A DNA stretch of 64,000 nucleotides from Coenobita brevimanus. Taxonomy: Eukaryota > Arthropoda > Malacostraca > Decapoda > Coenobitidae. The notes beneath the pieces are model-generated. The model saw nothing but the letters and a program-made list of their open reading frames with translations. It was not told the DNA's origin and did no database searches. Numbering within the stretch: the first letter of the stretch is position 1; each line of letters begins with the position of its first letter. The stretch is from contig CM064657.1 of the NCBI GenBank assembly GCA_032717465.1, positions 23,477,848 to 23,541,847 on the forward strand. Reading direction: 5' to 3'. The position numbers were made by a program, and so were the translations under genes. Shown here piece after piece: positions 1-12,424 of the stretch.

Positions 1-218
1 CAGGCACGGGAGACGCTGCCGGTGATGGGGATGGTCTGGGTATTCTTTAGGCCTTAGTCTGAGCTACAGGCGGTTTGTTTTCACGTAATGGATCTGAACC
101 AGTGGTTCATTCCCCATATACAGCTTCCTTATGTTATGATTACGTGAAATTCGGTGAACCTTGGGTCGTATTACAGGTGGCATAAGAGGCGTCGTGGCAA
201 GTCTTCATTAGCTGTTTG

Positions 219-233
219 ACACACACACACACA

Positions 234-277
<44 letters not shown>
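219..277. repeat. compound microsatellite (AC)n(TA)n
   Basis: About nine AC units run directly into about 20 TA units with no interruption. The switch from one dinucleotide to another recurs at 7836, 13888, 55004 and elsewhere in the window. Confidence 0.97.
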
Positions 278-279
<2 letters not shown>

Positions 280-1671
280 CATTTTCACACGTGTATGTCA
301 GTCACATCGTTTTAATATCGACATACTTTGGACCTATGAACAGAAGTACACTAAGATGAAATGCAAAGAGTAAATTGGTAAGGAATGGGTATTACGATGT
401 CTCGATATCTCCAAAGCAACTTAAATACAATCTTGAAAGGGTTTGAAGATCATTAGGTTAGAAGGAACACGGTGTATTTGGATTCATGGCTGCCTCGCAC
501 ACCGTCTCGGCTTCATATCACCAGAATCTCCATTGTCTGTCTTCTGCTATGATCACTGTGGTGGGGAATCGGTTTTCTTTGGGCCAGCATGTCCAGCTCG
601 CAAATGGAATAGCTCGAATTTGACTCTCGGGCCGGTCAGACTAATAGACAAAGTTTGTTTCCTCCTTGCTGCTGTTCACGCAACAGTGCAGATGGAAACC
701 TTGATGCAACACCGATGGTTGCGGGTGGTATGCAAGGTGAAGACAGGAACTAAGCAAGTATGATTGGCTGTTTTGCTGACCCTCGTGTAGTCGACTGGCA
801 TGAATACTAGCTTTCTCCTTCACCATGATAACCCTCCTCCAATTGAAGCACAATTTGTAACAGTATACCATAGTTGGCATAAATGAACAAAAAAAAATCA
901 TGTTGGTACTTAATGTTGCCAACAATATGTTTCGAAATTACAATCTGATTGAATTTATAGATCAGAGGGTTCTTGTACTATTAACAGTTTCTACCAACAT
1001 CCTTGATGGCTACCATCACGAAATTATGTAGAAACCTGACAGTAAATTTCATGTAGTAGTACGTGGAATGAATAAATACGATCACAGTAGCTATAGTGGC
1101 AGCAAAGACTTCGTTAGTATTTTAATGTGAAAGGGAGTAAGCAGAGTCTAGTATTTTCCAATAAAGTTTTGTCGTTAGTGAACCAAAAAAAAAAAACAAT
1201 CAAAGTCTGTGCCAGGACATCTTACACTTCCAAGATGTCCCTCTTAAGCTGATTAAAAGTTTCGTGGTGCCGCCTACCTCCGAAATGGTATAGTGCAAGT
1301 GTAAATGGAGACTTTTTTTTTCTGTTTTATTCTCTTCAGGCTAAATAAATGATGCTTTTCGTAACCAAAGATAAAAAAAAAAAGTCAGCCTACCGACAAG
1401 AGTAATGACCGGCAGCCATTGTTAGAAGGAAAGAAACACAGGAGGATTATTCCAGAGGTGACTAATTATTGACGGCCAGGGGAATCATTAAATTTTGCCA
1501 GAAAATTGTTAAAACAGTAGAACATATTCAGAGTCTGAAACGAATTAATGCTTGTCTTGGAATATTGCATTGCACGAGGTATTTTTAATGAACTTTAGAA
1601 TTCTTTCTTTATTGTACTTTTGCAACTGAGAATACAATTTCACTCTTGCATTATATGGAGCTGGACAGAAA

Positions 1672-1672
<1 letters not shown>
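278..1672. other. no gene recognised; AT-rich single-copy-like DNA
   Basis: An open frame of 107 codons spans 443-763 (+), with a comparable antisense frame overlapping it. Neither shows a domain, motif or codon pattern I recognise, and two mutually antisense frames of this size are expected by chance. Short A runs occur near 1184 and 1373. I see no RNA gene or transposon end. Confidence 0.5.

Positions 1673-1673
<1 letters not shown>

Positions 1674-1741
<68 letters not shown>
1674..1741. repeat. (GT)n microsatellite
   Basis: About 34 perfect GT units. They are followed by a short imperfect GT-rich stretch and a TGG-rich run at 1880-1915. The cysteine/valine-repeat reading frames across it are artefacts of the dinucleotide. 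Confidence 0.97.
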
Positions 1742-1745
<4 letters not shown>

Positions 1746-1932
1746 GCATGTGCTTGTGCGCAGGCAGAAATTGGCGTCATAATTTCCTTGTTGCGACTGA
1801 ATTCAAGGTCATCACAGACCAGGGCGCAAGAATGCATAGAGGAAGAGGAAATGTGAGAAGGAGGGGCGCTTGTGCAGGCAGTGGTGGTGGGGTGATGGTG
1901 GTTGTGGTGGTGTGGGCGGCGATGCGGTAAGG

Positions 1933-2240
1933 TTCACAGGGTACATGGTCCATGGCCCTATTTACAGTATAAAGGATACGAGCCAATTTTCACAATAACA
2001 AGTCTCCTTAACAGTTATCACGGAACTTTTTTTTATTTTAATATTTCATGGTTTGCTGGATACAGGTTGTACAGCTCTGTTTAAGGAATCATAACCAGTT
2101 TTCAGGATAAATAATTCTCCGTAACAGTGAACTATTATCAGAAGACTTTTTTAAATTTAATATTCATGGTTGGCAGGCTATATGTTAGATGGCCTTGTCT
2201 ATAAAGAATCCTTAGCAAAATTTGCCGTCATATTGCTGAA
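1933..2240. repeat. tandem duplication, period ~112 bp, about 2.5 copies
   Basis: The stretch starting at the TTTTCA near 1987 is repeated, diverged, from about 2098. Shared landmarks in order are TTTTCA, a CTCC.TAACAG core, a T-rich run before AATATT.CATGGTT, then a GGNTA segment ending in AAGGAATC or AAGAATCC. A partial third copy precedes it at 1933-1985. Alignment was by eye; the function is unknown. Confidence 0.65.
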
Positions 2241-2394
2241 AATAGCCAAATAACACGAAATTGAACATCAGCATTAGGTTATGTCGCAAATTCTTAAAGC
2301 TGCGGCGGACCTACTCAGATCCCTGGAAGACTAAAATAACAACATTGGTAAATTTGCTCGAACACGTACCACACTCAGCTGAGGACGCCTGTAG

Positions 2395-2555
2395 CTTAAT
2401 ATTCTTGCTGTCTACAGACTATTTACATTCAGCTTGAGATACTAGAGGAGCTAGATATAGCCTTCATTTACCCATTCACTACAAGAGGTCTCCAAAAATA
2501 TAATTAAATAGTCTGAAAGTACTAATAACTGAGTAAAAATACGTCATCGGCTTGA
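2395..2555. repeat. ATTTTATTCAGCT family, foldback copy
   Basis: This copy reads as an imperfect palindrome. The left arm has CAGACTATTTACATTCAGCTT, the centre has TAGATATAGCCTTCATTTA, and the right arm has CACTACAAGAGGTCTCC and then AAATAGTCTG. The first and last 10 bp of this core are exact reverse complements. Similar palindromic copies lie at 36035, 54275 and 61735. No coding capacity is present, so it would be non-autonomous if mobile. Confidence 0.6.
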
Positions 2556-2762
2556 AGAGGTAAAGCTGAAAGAAGAGTAAGAATGCCGTCAAGGAGCCTG
2601 ACCACACCAGTACACGTGCACCGGCGGCTCCAGGACCAAGGACACATTACAACTCTTTCGCTGTCACCCACACAAGAAAGAGAACCGTGTGTCATAATTT
2701 ACCCTCTGCATTTTTCCCACAACCCTTTCGTGGCAGGGACTCTCTGGTGTCTGTTCCAGCTA

Positions 2763-2790
2763 ACGCCAGACGATTTTATTCAGCTATGAG
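2763..2790 (+). repeat. ATTTTATTCAGCT family, single arm
   Basis: Contains GCCAGACGATTTTATTCAGC, the best-preserved arm motif of the family in this window. Only one arm is recognisable here. Confidence 0.6.
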
Positions 2791-2794
2791 TCGT

Positions 2795-3880
2795 TAGAGC
2801 CAAATATTGCTAAACAAGCCTAAAATTGTCATCTCTCCAACCTGAATGACGAACTGTAACAAGAGACTATCACGAGAACAGGGTGCCAGTCACAAAGAAA
2901 TGCTGTGGAAAGGATGTGTACAGCCACAGAATTTTCTCTTCCTCTTGCTGGTAATGTGCTGCAAAACGACCAAATTCTCCGCCACGTTGAGGTGGAAGAA
3001 GTGCAGCAATACACGAAAAAAAAAAAAAAAAATGAATCATCGTTTTCCTTTACAGATTACTTTTAAGGATCTGTTCGATATTGCACTTTCATAGTAGTTT
3101 ATTGAGTCTTTCTTTTCAGTAAGGGAACGTGATTACTTGCTGTATTAATAGATGATTTTTAACTAGTTTTCACACAAAAGTAAGTTAACTACAGGCTATA
3201 CTGAGAAACTAACTTCACGGCATCCTGTGTATTACAGGGACAGCTCAGTCTGCTGATGTGGGTGTGGGTGTGGCAGTGGGAGTAGGATATGAGTATGTAA
3301 TGCCAGGTAGACATTGATAACACTGATGGAACCGTCCCCGCCACACACGAGAAATCATCCGGCGGAGTGGGAGAGGGGCGTTGTACATCGGCCACCATGA
3401 ATTATCGTGAATCATTTCCCTCTCTCGTATTTTTACGGTCCACTTCAGTTTAGTTTGGTGTTCGAGTAAAGATGAAAGTATAAACAAACGACATTACCCC
3501 ATGAATCTGGTGAGGTTTCTGTAGTTTATTCCGCAACGAGGCAATTGTTCTGGTGCCGGACATCGTTTCCATGATGAGTTGTAGTGTCACACTATTTTTA
3601 CGTATTACATACAAAGTGTTTAAACATAATTAACGAGTGTGTAATATAGTGTGATGATAATCAACCAAACACCATCTTACTATAAGTGTGGCATGGGAAG
3701 GGTGAGCGATCAGACTGGCAAAGCCCAGCATTTTCTATTATAAACAACGAGGGTAAAGAGAAGGCGATAGAGAAATATGAATTGTCTTGGGGAAATATTT
3801 ACCCTGTTGATATACTTTAATGTAATCAATACTACTTTATTGAGGTGTATAATGTGCATGGTAAAGTTGTGATACTTCTA
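2795..3880. other. no gene recognised
   Basis: Holds an A17 run at about 3015-3032 and a GT-rich patch near 3258-3290. I see nothing else with recognisable structure beyond a short 13-bp inverted repeat (CACACTAT...) around 3587-3655. Confidence 0.45.
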
Positions 3881-4330
3881 TTCCTGTATAAATCCCAGTT
3901 GTCTGTGGGGTTTGGCACCTCTGTATTTATGTTGACCTCAGGGCCACTCCCAGCGGGGAAGCCGGCCAGCTAGGGCAGAACGCACTTATCATTCAAACGA
4001 GCTCTCTCTGTGTCGCAGTTGTATCTTTCTGTGGCCAATAAAAACAGATAAATCTGCTCAGTTTTCTGTCATCTGCACACGCTACCTCTACCATTCCTTC
4101 AACAGGATCTACACCGATTCCCACCATCTCCAGTGTGTGAAGACATTTGGTGAAGACTGTCAGCCGGAAGTGACTTCGACCAGGCGGAACATTATATCTT
4201 GATTACCTTGCTTGGAACAGTGCAGTCACGTCTAAGCTGATATATAAATTGGTGATCAGCTGTGGGGTTCCAATAAGCTGATATATTGGTGACTAGTTGA
4301 GGAATTCCTACAAGCCGATTTACAATTTTC
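3880..4330 (+). other. LTR-like or transcription-unit-like segment (weak)
   Basis: A TATAAA at about 3893 is followed 140-150 bp later by AATAAA at about 4038 and a pyrimidine-rich stretch ending TTCAACA. This spacing is typical of retrovirus-like LTR U3-R-U5 regions. Further on, two ~40-bp diverged tandem units each begin AAGCTGATATA and contain TTGGTGA. No second LTR, gag or pol reading frame was found, so a degenerate solo LTR is only one possibility. Confidence 0.2.
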
Positions 4331-5255
4331 ATTCAGCATAGGAAGGATCTCCACTAGCCAGCAGGTTTTAATGTATAACACCGTCTGCTGGAAGCGAGAA
4401 TATTGTGAAGAAAAGTCCTGTTAGTAAAAGGGATATGCACACCTTAGGCTCGAGGAAGTTAATAAAAACTCCCCTAAGATATTGCCTCTGGGAATGTAGT
4501 GGCGATATTAGTACCTTCCGCCCGAGAATGTATGTTTTTTTTTATTCTTGTTGTTATCGGACGAGGTAATTCAGCAAGAGAGCTACCTGTTATTTAAGGG
4601 ATTTTTTAGAGCTGTATTAACCTCTCCAAATCGAGAAGACACTCATTTTCAACAACTTAGGCCAAGTTCGTAAATAAAATATGCCTACAGTTAGCAAAAT
4701 TTGATTTGTGATAGGTAGTCTTATGGTCTGGACAGCTCTTGTACTCGTATTTTATTCCAGGTGACTGTTCATATGAGAGGGAGTCATAGGAGCCAGAGGA
4801 TGTTATTGACATCAGTAACCCTCTCGTAGTAGGAACGACTTTAGTGTTTTATTCCAGCCAACGCTTGACGATTTTATTCAGTCGAGTGTGAATCATATCA
4901 ACCTGTGAGTCGACTTGTGTTGAAAGTGCCATCTATTCCTCATGAACTTTGAGTTTAGAGATGAACACGAGAATATGGTGCTAGTCATGATGACGTAGGC
5001 TGTGTGGAGAAAGTGTAGAGTCGTAGGATTGCCATATTCTGACAGTGAGGTACGGAATATAAGCTTCAAAAGGACAAAAGTTTTCGCTAGAGTTAAGGCA
5101 AATGAATGATGATAATACACAGCAGAGAAAACTGTACACCAGCGTTTACTCTGTACAGTCTGCTTCTGAGGAAATGTTTGATATCGCACGTTATTAAGAT
5201 ATGCAATAATTATGATGTCTTTCTTCTGATCCGAGGGAAGTAATAAGGTTAATTC
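4330..5255. other. no gene recognised; one ATTTTATTCAGCT arm
   Basis: The only recognised element is an arm at about 4848-4888 (+) with TTGACGATTTTATTCAGTCG. The rest is AT-rich and unstructured to my reading. Confidence 0.45.
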
Positions 5256-5417
<162 letters not shown>

Positions 5418-5688
5418 ACTGATAACTATGTACAATTTGCCCCGGAGGAGATATTTACGGTGCACATTAATGATAAGGTTACGGTATCAATGTTCTGAGC
5501 AGAGCGTGATCATGTGCATTGCCAGTCCTGCAGCCAACCTACTTGCCAAAGATAAAATGCCGATGATGATACTGAGGTGTGAGTTGTGCTTTACCCGCTA
5601 GTCATGGTTCAGGCGAGAAGACTGTAATCCAGTGTTTCCAAGCGCCAAAGTTTCTCGTTGTCTCCGACAAGGAGAGTATGTTTTCACC

Positions 5689-5865
5689 CCTGTTTGTTTG
5701 TTTGTTTGTCTTAGCAGGATTACTCAAAAACTAAAAAAGAGAATTGGACCAAATTTGGTGGGTAGATAGCCCATAACCCAGGAAACAATTGATTAACTTT
5801 TGGGACCGATACGGATCTTATTACAGATTTTGGATCCGGAAAACACCTTTTGCGAAACCCTATTC
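5689..5865 (+). repeat. dispersed repeat with TTTG head and 'TTACTCAAAAA' core
   Basis: Starts with four TTTG units, then GGATTACTCAAAAACTA, AAATTTGGTGGGTAGATAG, CCCATAACCCAGGAA and a GATCCGGA-containing end. The same order of motifs occurs at 30125-30610, so this is a second copy of that family. I recall similar sequences in other animal genomes but cannot name the family. Confidence 0.6.
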
Positions 5866-6219
5866 AGTGATGAGAAACCCTAACCATTATGATGAGTGGT
5901 TTGGAAATTACGTTGCCCTTGTCGGAGTGATGCGCTCTAGTGAGTGCTCCCCTAGTTGTTATTATTAGACCCAGCCATTGGTACGTTATTATGCCTCTTT
6001 GCAACAACAATGTCTTTTTTGTTTTAATATCTCTATCGCCAGGGTATGTATGGCCAGCATCATGTGGGAGAGACACTATTCTATTTGTTGAGTTTCTTTT
6101 CTTTTCTTCTTCTTCCAAACACTTCTCAAGCAGGTATCAGAGCTTCATTTCTTCACTATCTCACTTCAAACTTTGTACTCTGGACTTCTTCCTTGGTCAA
6201 ATAAAAAAGTAAAATCAGT

Positions 6220-6222
<3 letters not shown>

Positions 6223-6284
<62 letters not shown>
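6223..6284. repeat. (CT)n microsatellite
   Basis: About 31 perfect CT units. Confidence 0.97.
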
Positions 6285-6286
<2 letters not shown>

Positions 6287-6379
6287 CCTTTTAAAGGGTT
6301 TTATAGGGTCATTAGTCTAACAATAAATAATGTGTTAAAGAGTAACATAAAACTGTAGATTTTACCTGTTTTTAAGGAA

Positions 6380-7800
6380 GTCTTTTGAATGTTTATTTTT
6401 AACATTTCTTTGTTTAAAAGATTATTTTGCATCTCGATGGGAATATTAGCAGTCTTTGATTTAATCAGCTTTTGGGAGACTACTTGTAGTGAAGGGATTA
6501 GAGGTAGTTTTGTTCCTTACCGTCAGGCAGTCTTAATAATTTTAGAGAAGACCCTTATAATGAAGATGTTTGGGTCAATCTGATGGAACTGTATTTCGCC
6601 AGACCACTTAATCAGCTTTGGGTAGACCTTTAATGGTGAAGGGTTACCAGCAGTCTGATGTTATTCTTTTTACCACCAGACGATTTTATTCAGCTCGTGG
6701 GAAACCATTGTAGTGAACAGGTTAGAAATGTTTCGTTAATTCACTCAGCACGATCTCACCGTGCCCGTTTATTTCTTTACCGCCACAAGATTTGACGCAG
6801 GGTTGGGGAGACTTGTAGGTGCGAATAAGACGAAACATTTTTCAATAACTCTGTCATTACGATTACATGTTTTCATTTCGTTTTTTTCTCTGTCAGATGA
6901 TTATTTCCCCAGCTTAAGGAGAATCTTACGGAGGGGAGGGACAAGTAACAGTTGAAGTTTTCTTTCAGCACGATAACGTTAATTTTGCCTATCTGCAGGT
7001 GATTTTATGCAGCTTTAGTAAAAATCCCATAGTGAAGGCTTCAGAAGCAATGGCCATTACCCTTTCAGGACGAGAACGTCTTCATTTTATTTTTCCAAGC
7101 GCCAGAAGATTTTTGCTCCAACTGGGAAAGACCGGCGTGGCAAGGGTTACAGAGCTTCCATCCGTTGGTCCAGTACGATGGCATCTCGTTCATCTCGTTC
7201 TTTCTTCCAGTTCTTTCTGTGATTGCATTTCGCCACGGAAGGGTCTTTTACACTGGGGAGGCAAGGCAATTCGCTTAGACATGTTTTTTTTTTCTTTCTT
7301 TTTTTTTTCTTTTTTCCATTGTGAAGCGACCAAAAAAATTTCGCTTTGTAGAGATCTGTTGTAATGAAGGGACAAGAACTTTCGATTTGGAGAGACCTTT
7401 TATAGTGAAGAGGCTGGAAATTTTGCATGTGGGAGATATTCTGTAGGGAATAGGAATAGAAATGTCTCTTTGGGGGATTGTTTTATAGTTAAGGGGCAAG
7501 AAACAGTCGCCACAAACCCCACGTAGGTAGACAGTGCACCGTGCATATTATTTTCCTTCTGCCAGACAAATTTATTCAGTTCAGTAGAGATTTTTTCGAA
7601 CTGGAAGGGTTAAGTTTAGCCTGTACTTACCCCTTCATTAGGACGATACTCCAGCAGACTGAATATAATCGTCTGGTGGTGGGGGGAATATACTACAACA
7701 TGACTTTATCGTATAAAAGAGGTTTACTCCCACGGATGACGATTAGTTTTGTTCTTGTTACTATCAGAAGATTTTATTTAGTGTAGGGATGACCTCTTGA
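6380..7800 (+). repeat. degenerate head-to-tail array of the ATTTTATTCAGCT family
   Basis: Recurrent ordered motifs are (C)CAGACGATTTTATTCAGCT, then GGGAGACC.TTGTAGTGAAGGG.TTA, then a CAGCACGAT/GGACGAGAACG segment leading into the next arm. Recognisable arms lie near 6460, 6597, 6668, 6775, 6990, 7095, 7560 and 7750, all in plus orientation. Spacing is irregular (about 70-450 bp), so the array is old or partly deleted. A T-rich run interrupts it near 7283-7315. The short reading frames here have no homology I recognise. Confidence 0.65.
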
Positions 7801-7833
7801 AATCAGGAGATTGAAATTATGCCTTCTAGCCCG

Positions 7834-8062
<229 letters not shown>

Positions 8063-8459
8063 TATCTTACTTTATTTACTCATTTTTTTTTTTTTTTACC
8101 TTGTGCACGTCCTCACGCGCTGTAAGGCGATAAGTAGCTTGTGGTTTGATAGGTCGCTTCAACCCTTGCATTACGACTTCTCCCTTATCCCCCTCATTAC
8201 GATCTCTTGTTGGCCAGCTCCATGCTGCTTTTGTTAATCGCGTGTTCTTTCTTGAATTCTTGTTTAATTGTGGCAGGCACTTCTACCCTTCAGAATTAAC
8301 CGATTCCGACCAAACTTGGACACAATGACCAGCCTGTGACCCGGTTGTGTTCGCAGGGTTTTGGTCTATTGGCATCGACTCTTTGCCTAGCCAAGGCTGA
8401 AAACCCACATTTTTTTTTTTTTCTTTCGAAATTTTCACATTTTGAGTTGTAGAAGCATT

Positions 8460-9345
8460 ACTAGTGGGCGTAGAAAGGTCTGACATCTTTAGGCGTAATC
8501 TTGAGGTCACTCCCTATCGGAAGTGTGCCATCCATTTTTCCCTTCTCTTCTCTAGTTTCGGAGTGGCAACCCTGCGAAGATTGGCCTCAGCATCCCTAGC
8601 AACCAGTACCGGTTTTCAAAAATGTCCCTCTAGTTCGCCAGCGGCGTGATGGAATTGAATGAATGTTTCCATGCTTATAGACATTAGCTAGTACTACAAC
8701 TTTCTAATGTACACCTGTTTGCTACATTGGCCAGGTCAAGGGTAAAAGATCATCAAATGCAAAACGGTGAAATTAGCTAAAATCACGACTATGATTGCGC
8801 GAAATGCTAAGGCCCCGAAGATTAATAAGCTAGGGCCGTGATTCATGGGTGGAATGTTGCACTGGAGTACTTCCATACAAAAATTATATTTAGTGTCGAA
8901 ACTCACTTCCAGTCGCTGGCAGCGCGACCTAGAAGTTGTACCTCTGGTGGGCCATTCCTGGAATTTCAAGTTCCCTAGCTCCACCGTGGGAGGATGGAAT
9001 CGAATGAAAGTTTGCATGCCTATAGGCGTTAATGAGTACTAGAAGTGTGTTTCGTGCATGCATGACGTATGTCTGCCAGGTCAGGGGTCAACGGTCATCA
9101 AGTGCAGAAAATATGAAAAGCGCTATAATTACGACCTTGCCCGTGCGAAATGCTAAGGCTCCAATGATTATTAAGCCAGGACCATGATTCTTGAGTGGAT
9201 TGTTGCACCAGAGTACCTCCATATAAAAATGACTTTTAGTGTCGAAACTCACGTCCGGTCTCGCCAACACAACTTGGTCCGCCTAGTGCTGGCCATTGGT
9301 GGCTGTTGGCTTGTTCTCTATATGAGTTTTGCTATAATTAGTTCG
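8460..9345. repeat. 345-bp tandem duplication, two full plus partial copies
   Basis: GATGGAATTGAATGAATGTT at 8648 recurs as GATGGAATCGAATGAAAGTT at 8993, giving a period of 345. The following order is conserved in both: CC(A/T)GGTCAxGGGT, CATCAA(A/G)TGCA, GCGAAATGCTAAGG, GATTCxTGxGTGGA.TGTTGCAC, and GTGTCGAAACTCAC (8896 and 9240). A partial upstream copy covers about 8540-8648. By eye the divergence is about 20-25%. No coding function is seen. Confidence 0.75.
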
Positions 9346-9885
9346 TTTTCATCAGAGGGAACTGGACCACTCCCATAACTTCTTTACTGCATTTATGTTG
9401 CATCAGTTTTCAGTGAGCCGTAGTTACGAGGCTGGAATGAGTGTTCACAGTTACTAGTCAAATCAGTCCTCCATTTTGACTACATCAGACCATCAACTGA
9501 ACAGGAAGGAATTATGAGTCTTTGTCATGGTAAAGTAAATTCGCTATAGACAACTTTGTTTTTGCCTGGAAGGACCTTGCTTGACGAGGCTAAGGGTAAC
9601 CTTTCTTAAAACCAAAAACCCAAGACAAAAAAATGTATGAAGGTGGCAAAAATAAAATAGAAATTCGCCATTGTACGGCAAAGGATAAGTTGACTAAAAC
9701 AACATGATGGTGGCAAGAACAAGAAAGATCAATGTTCTGAGGAGTTTAATGAAAGCTGTTTCTGTTGGATATTGTTTCTGGCTCGGATCAAGGGCGTCTT
9801 GCATAAACTGAATGAAATCGTTTGAGATAACACTAAAAAAGGGTGGCGACATAATGAGGGGCTGAAGCACAAGTATTAAATTCCT
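9345..9885. other. no gene recognised
   Basis: Unique-looking AT-rich sequence. I found no repeat family member, hairpin or credible reading frame. Confidence 0.4.
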
Positions 9886-10791
9886 CGTCGTGACAGCTTC
9901 TCAACATCTACACATTCACTACTCCAAACCCAGCTACTGCCACTGCTACTTTATTCTCCCCCGTAGATTGTCCCCAGTCTTTGACGTTTTAACTGATTTC
10001 CACATTTCCCACTTAGGCTGTTTTTCTCAAGATACACGTATTTTCATGTCGTTTTTCCTTAGCTTGTGCTAGTGACCTGATTTCTTTTTTTCCCCCAATC
10101 TCAACTATTGTGGCCATTTTTTCTCTGAACCTCGACTGTTGTCACCACTTCCTCTCAACCTTGACTTTTGCCACCACTCCTTCCCTCAGCCTTAACGATT
10201 GTCACCGCTTCTTCCCCCAACCTCTACGGTTGTCACCACTCCTTCCCCTAGCCTCTCCTAATGTCACAGCTTCCTTCCTTAACCACTACAAGTGTCACCA
10301 TTCCTTCCCTCAACATCTACAATTGTCACCACTTCTTCCCCTAACCTCAGCTGTTGTCATCACATATTCTCCGTACCTTTTTTTTTTTTTTGTCCCGGGC
10401 TTCAAAATACCACAGACTTTTATTGTCACCGCTTCCTTTCCCAAGCTTTGCCATTTTCCTAATCCCCAAGTTTTCCCAGTCTTTACTGCTGTCACCACAT
10501 CTTACCTCAGCCACTTGTGTTTTCCTAAGCTCCACAGTTGCCTCTGATTCACTTGTTTTTGAGACTTTGAGTTATTCCTCGGCGTTTACCGTTTTACATT
10601 AGCTTCACAATTTCATCAGTGTGTTTTTCTTCTAAACATCTACAGGTTCCTCATTCATAACCATTTTTTCTAATTTCTTCCATTTCCCAGCCTGTTCAAT
10701 TATTTCAAAGCTTTACAATTTCCTCAACGCAAGTATTGTCACCGCATCTTACCCTTTATCTCAGTTCGACAGTTTCCCCAGGTTCAACTTT

Positions 10792-11030
10792 TCATTCATT
10801 CATTCATTGCCAGACGCCATGTATCCCAAACGGGGTGGCCAACGGCTTAGAGTTAATTGTTTTACAGGGAGGGGCACTAATCCTCCACCAACCCCACTTG
10901 ACACGTAGGGATGCCAACACCATCTGGTGTTCCCAGGCGGTCACCCATCCAAGTACTAACCAGACCCAACGTTGCTTAACTTCGCTGATCGGACGGGAAG
11001 CGGTGTACTCAACGTGATCTCTAGAATTGT
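10792..11030 (-). mobile_element. 5S rRNA-derived SINE (SINE3-like) with (TGAA)n tail
   Basis: On the minus strand a 5S-like head (11030 to 10911) is followed by a ~100-bp unrelated body and then about four TGAA units ending at 10792. Head, body and short-repeat tail in that order are the architecture of 5S-derived SINEs, known as SINE3 in fish. The internal 5S promoter explains Pol III transcription. The body contains GGTTGGTGGAGGATTAGTGC and, before the tail, GTTTGGGATACATGGCGTCT. No second copy was found in this window. The alternative is a 5S pseudogene next to an unrelated repeat. Confidence 0.6.
10911..11030 (-). rRNA. 5S rRNA-like sequence, 5' end degenerate (pseudogene or SINE head)
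   Basis: Reading the minus strand from about 11018, the sequence matches animal 5S rRNA almost throughout. GTCCGATCAGCGAAGTTAAG, the internal control region motifs AGTTAAGCAACG (A box) and TAGTACTTGGATGGGTGACC (C box), and CGCCTGGGAACACC are all present in the right order and spacing, ending in GTGTTGGC. The first ~14 nt expected (GCCAACGACCATAC-like) are replaced by unrelated sequence. Helix I therefore cannot form, and a functional 5S rRNA is unlikely. Length by alignment to the family is 120 nt. Confidence 0.8.
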
Positions 11031-11429
11031 TCCCTACCGTATTAGTACTCCAAAGCTGTCCAGTTTACCCAGTCTTCTCTATTCCCTCAACTTCTTTCCC
11101 AAAGCTCTTCAAGTTTTCCTAAACTCAACATTTTTTTCTAGATCACTGTTTTTTTACAGTTCCAAACTTATTCCTTTTTTCCCCTTCATCTTCCCAGTTC
11201 TCCAGCCTCCACTAGTTTCTCTAAGCTCTACAATTCTCCCGGCCCACTTTTCTCCCCAAGCCCCACAATTTCCCGCGTCCCACTATTTCGGGCAGCTGTG
11301 GAAGAAGCGGGCTGCTCTCGTCCCAGTTCCTCGGAGAGCTATTCCACTCAAATCCCAGGACAGCGCTAGGTACGGCCCCCTCCCCTTCTGCCAACTCCAC
11401 ACTCCCCACCTCCTAAGACACATAGCCTA

Positions 11430-12370
11430 CCTCACCACAGATACTGACTTTCTTGCTTACCTCAGCTGTTTTGTGACTGTTTTCACCTTGCTGTTCTACG
11501 ATTTTATTGTACCTCTAAAAAATAAGATTTGTAAAGTTGATTAAGTTTATTTTTACAAAATAGGCCTACCAGATCATATCTCATCACGGATACTAAATAT
11601 CTTGCTTGGTGCAACTATTTAGTAATTGCTTTTATCTTGGCCATCTATGGCCTCACTATACGACTTAAATACAGAACATATAAGCAAGTGAAATTAAGGT
11701 GATTTCTACAACATTTATAGCCGTACTAGTACCTACCTCCCTATAGATATTGTCCACCTTGCTTGCTGTATCCTGTGTTGTAACTGTTTTCATCATTCTC
11801 TTCAGTTGATACAGAGCTGCTTCTTTACTGTAACTATCTTTTAACTATTTTCATCTCTTCCTTCCAAAATCTGTTATGTGTTACCAGAAATATATATTTT
11901 TCTTGGAATATACTGTAGTCATAACAACTCATTCTTCCCACCTTGGATACTAAGTTACTTCCTTACTGTAACAATTTTGTAGCTGCAGTACTTACATCTT
12001 TCCCTTTTTTACATCTGCGTATGCCACTAGAATCATACATAATTCCTCAGCAAGGGTAGGCCTATCAGAATTTGCCCCACCATATTCTACATTTCATCCG
12101 TACGTTAACGATATTATAACAGTGTTCATCTTTCGTCTGTAAACTCCTCACATGCCACTAGAAACATATAATTTCTACACCAGCGATGGGCCAGCCACAT
12201 ACTGCTTCCCCATGGATACTGCGTTTGTTACTCACTGTAATTATTTTCATCCACCTGTCTGCACATCCCTGCCTCACGAGAAATGTATTATGTTCCTGCT
12301 TCCTCCTAGCGGCTAGTTTCTTGCTTACTGTAACTATTTTCAGCTTCCCATTTTCAAACTCCCTAGTATA
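11430..12370. repeat. degenerate ~110-200-bp tandem repeat
   Basis: The core GGATACTAA...TCTTGCTTACTGTAACTATTTTCAT recurs in diverged form at about 11438, 11588, 11745, 11810, 11945, 12103, 12213 and 12310. It alternates with a module containing TGCCACTAGAA.CATA.AATT and GGGTAGGCCTA.CAGA. Alignment was by eye and individual units are poorly conserved. Confidence 0.5.
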
Positions 12371-12424
12371 ACAAGCCTGATAATAGCCTCATGATAATAC
12401 AGTGATATCTTTTATATATAATTC

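Larger units (their letters stand above)
10085..11290. repeat. degenerate ~31-34-bp minisatellite, pyrimidine-rich on + strand
   Basis: The unit has the form of CTCAACCTCTACAATTGTCA followed by CCACTCCTTCCC. It is clearest at 10120-10370 and decays into variants rich in CAGTTTCCTCA to about 11290. The 5S-headed SINE at 10792-11030 sits inside it and interrupts it. The 146-codon and 190-codon frames across it are repeat translations. Confidence 0.7.

Noticed and set aside
443..763. 107-codon frame as a gene
   Set aside because: No domain, no splice or promoter context, and an overlapping antisense frame of similar size.
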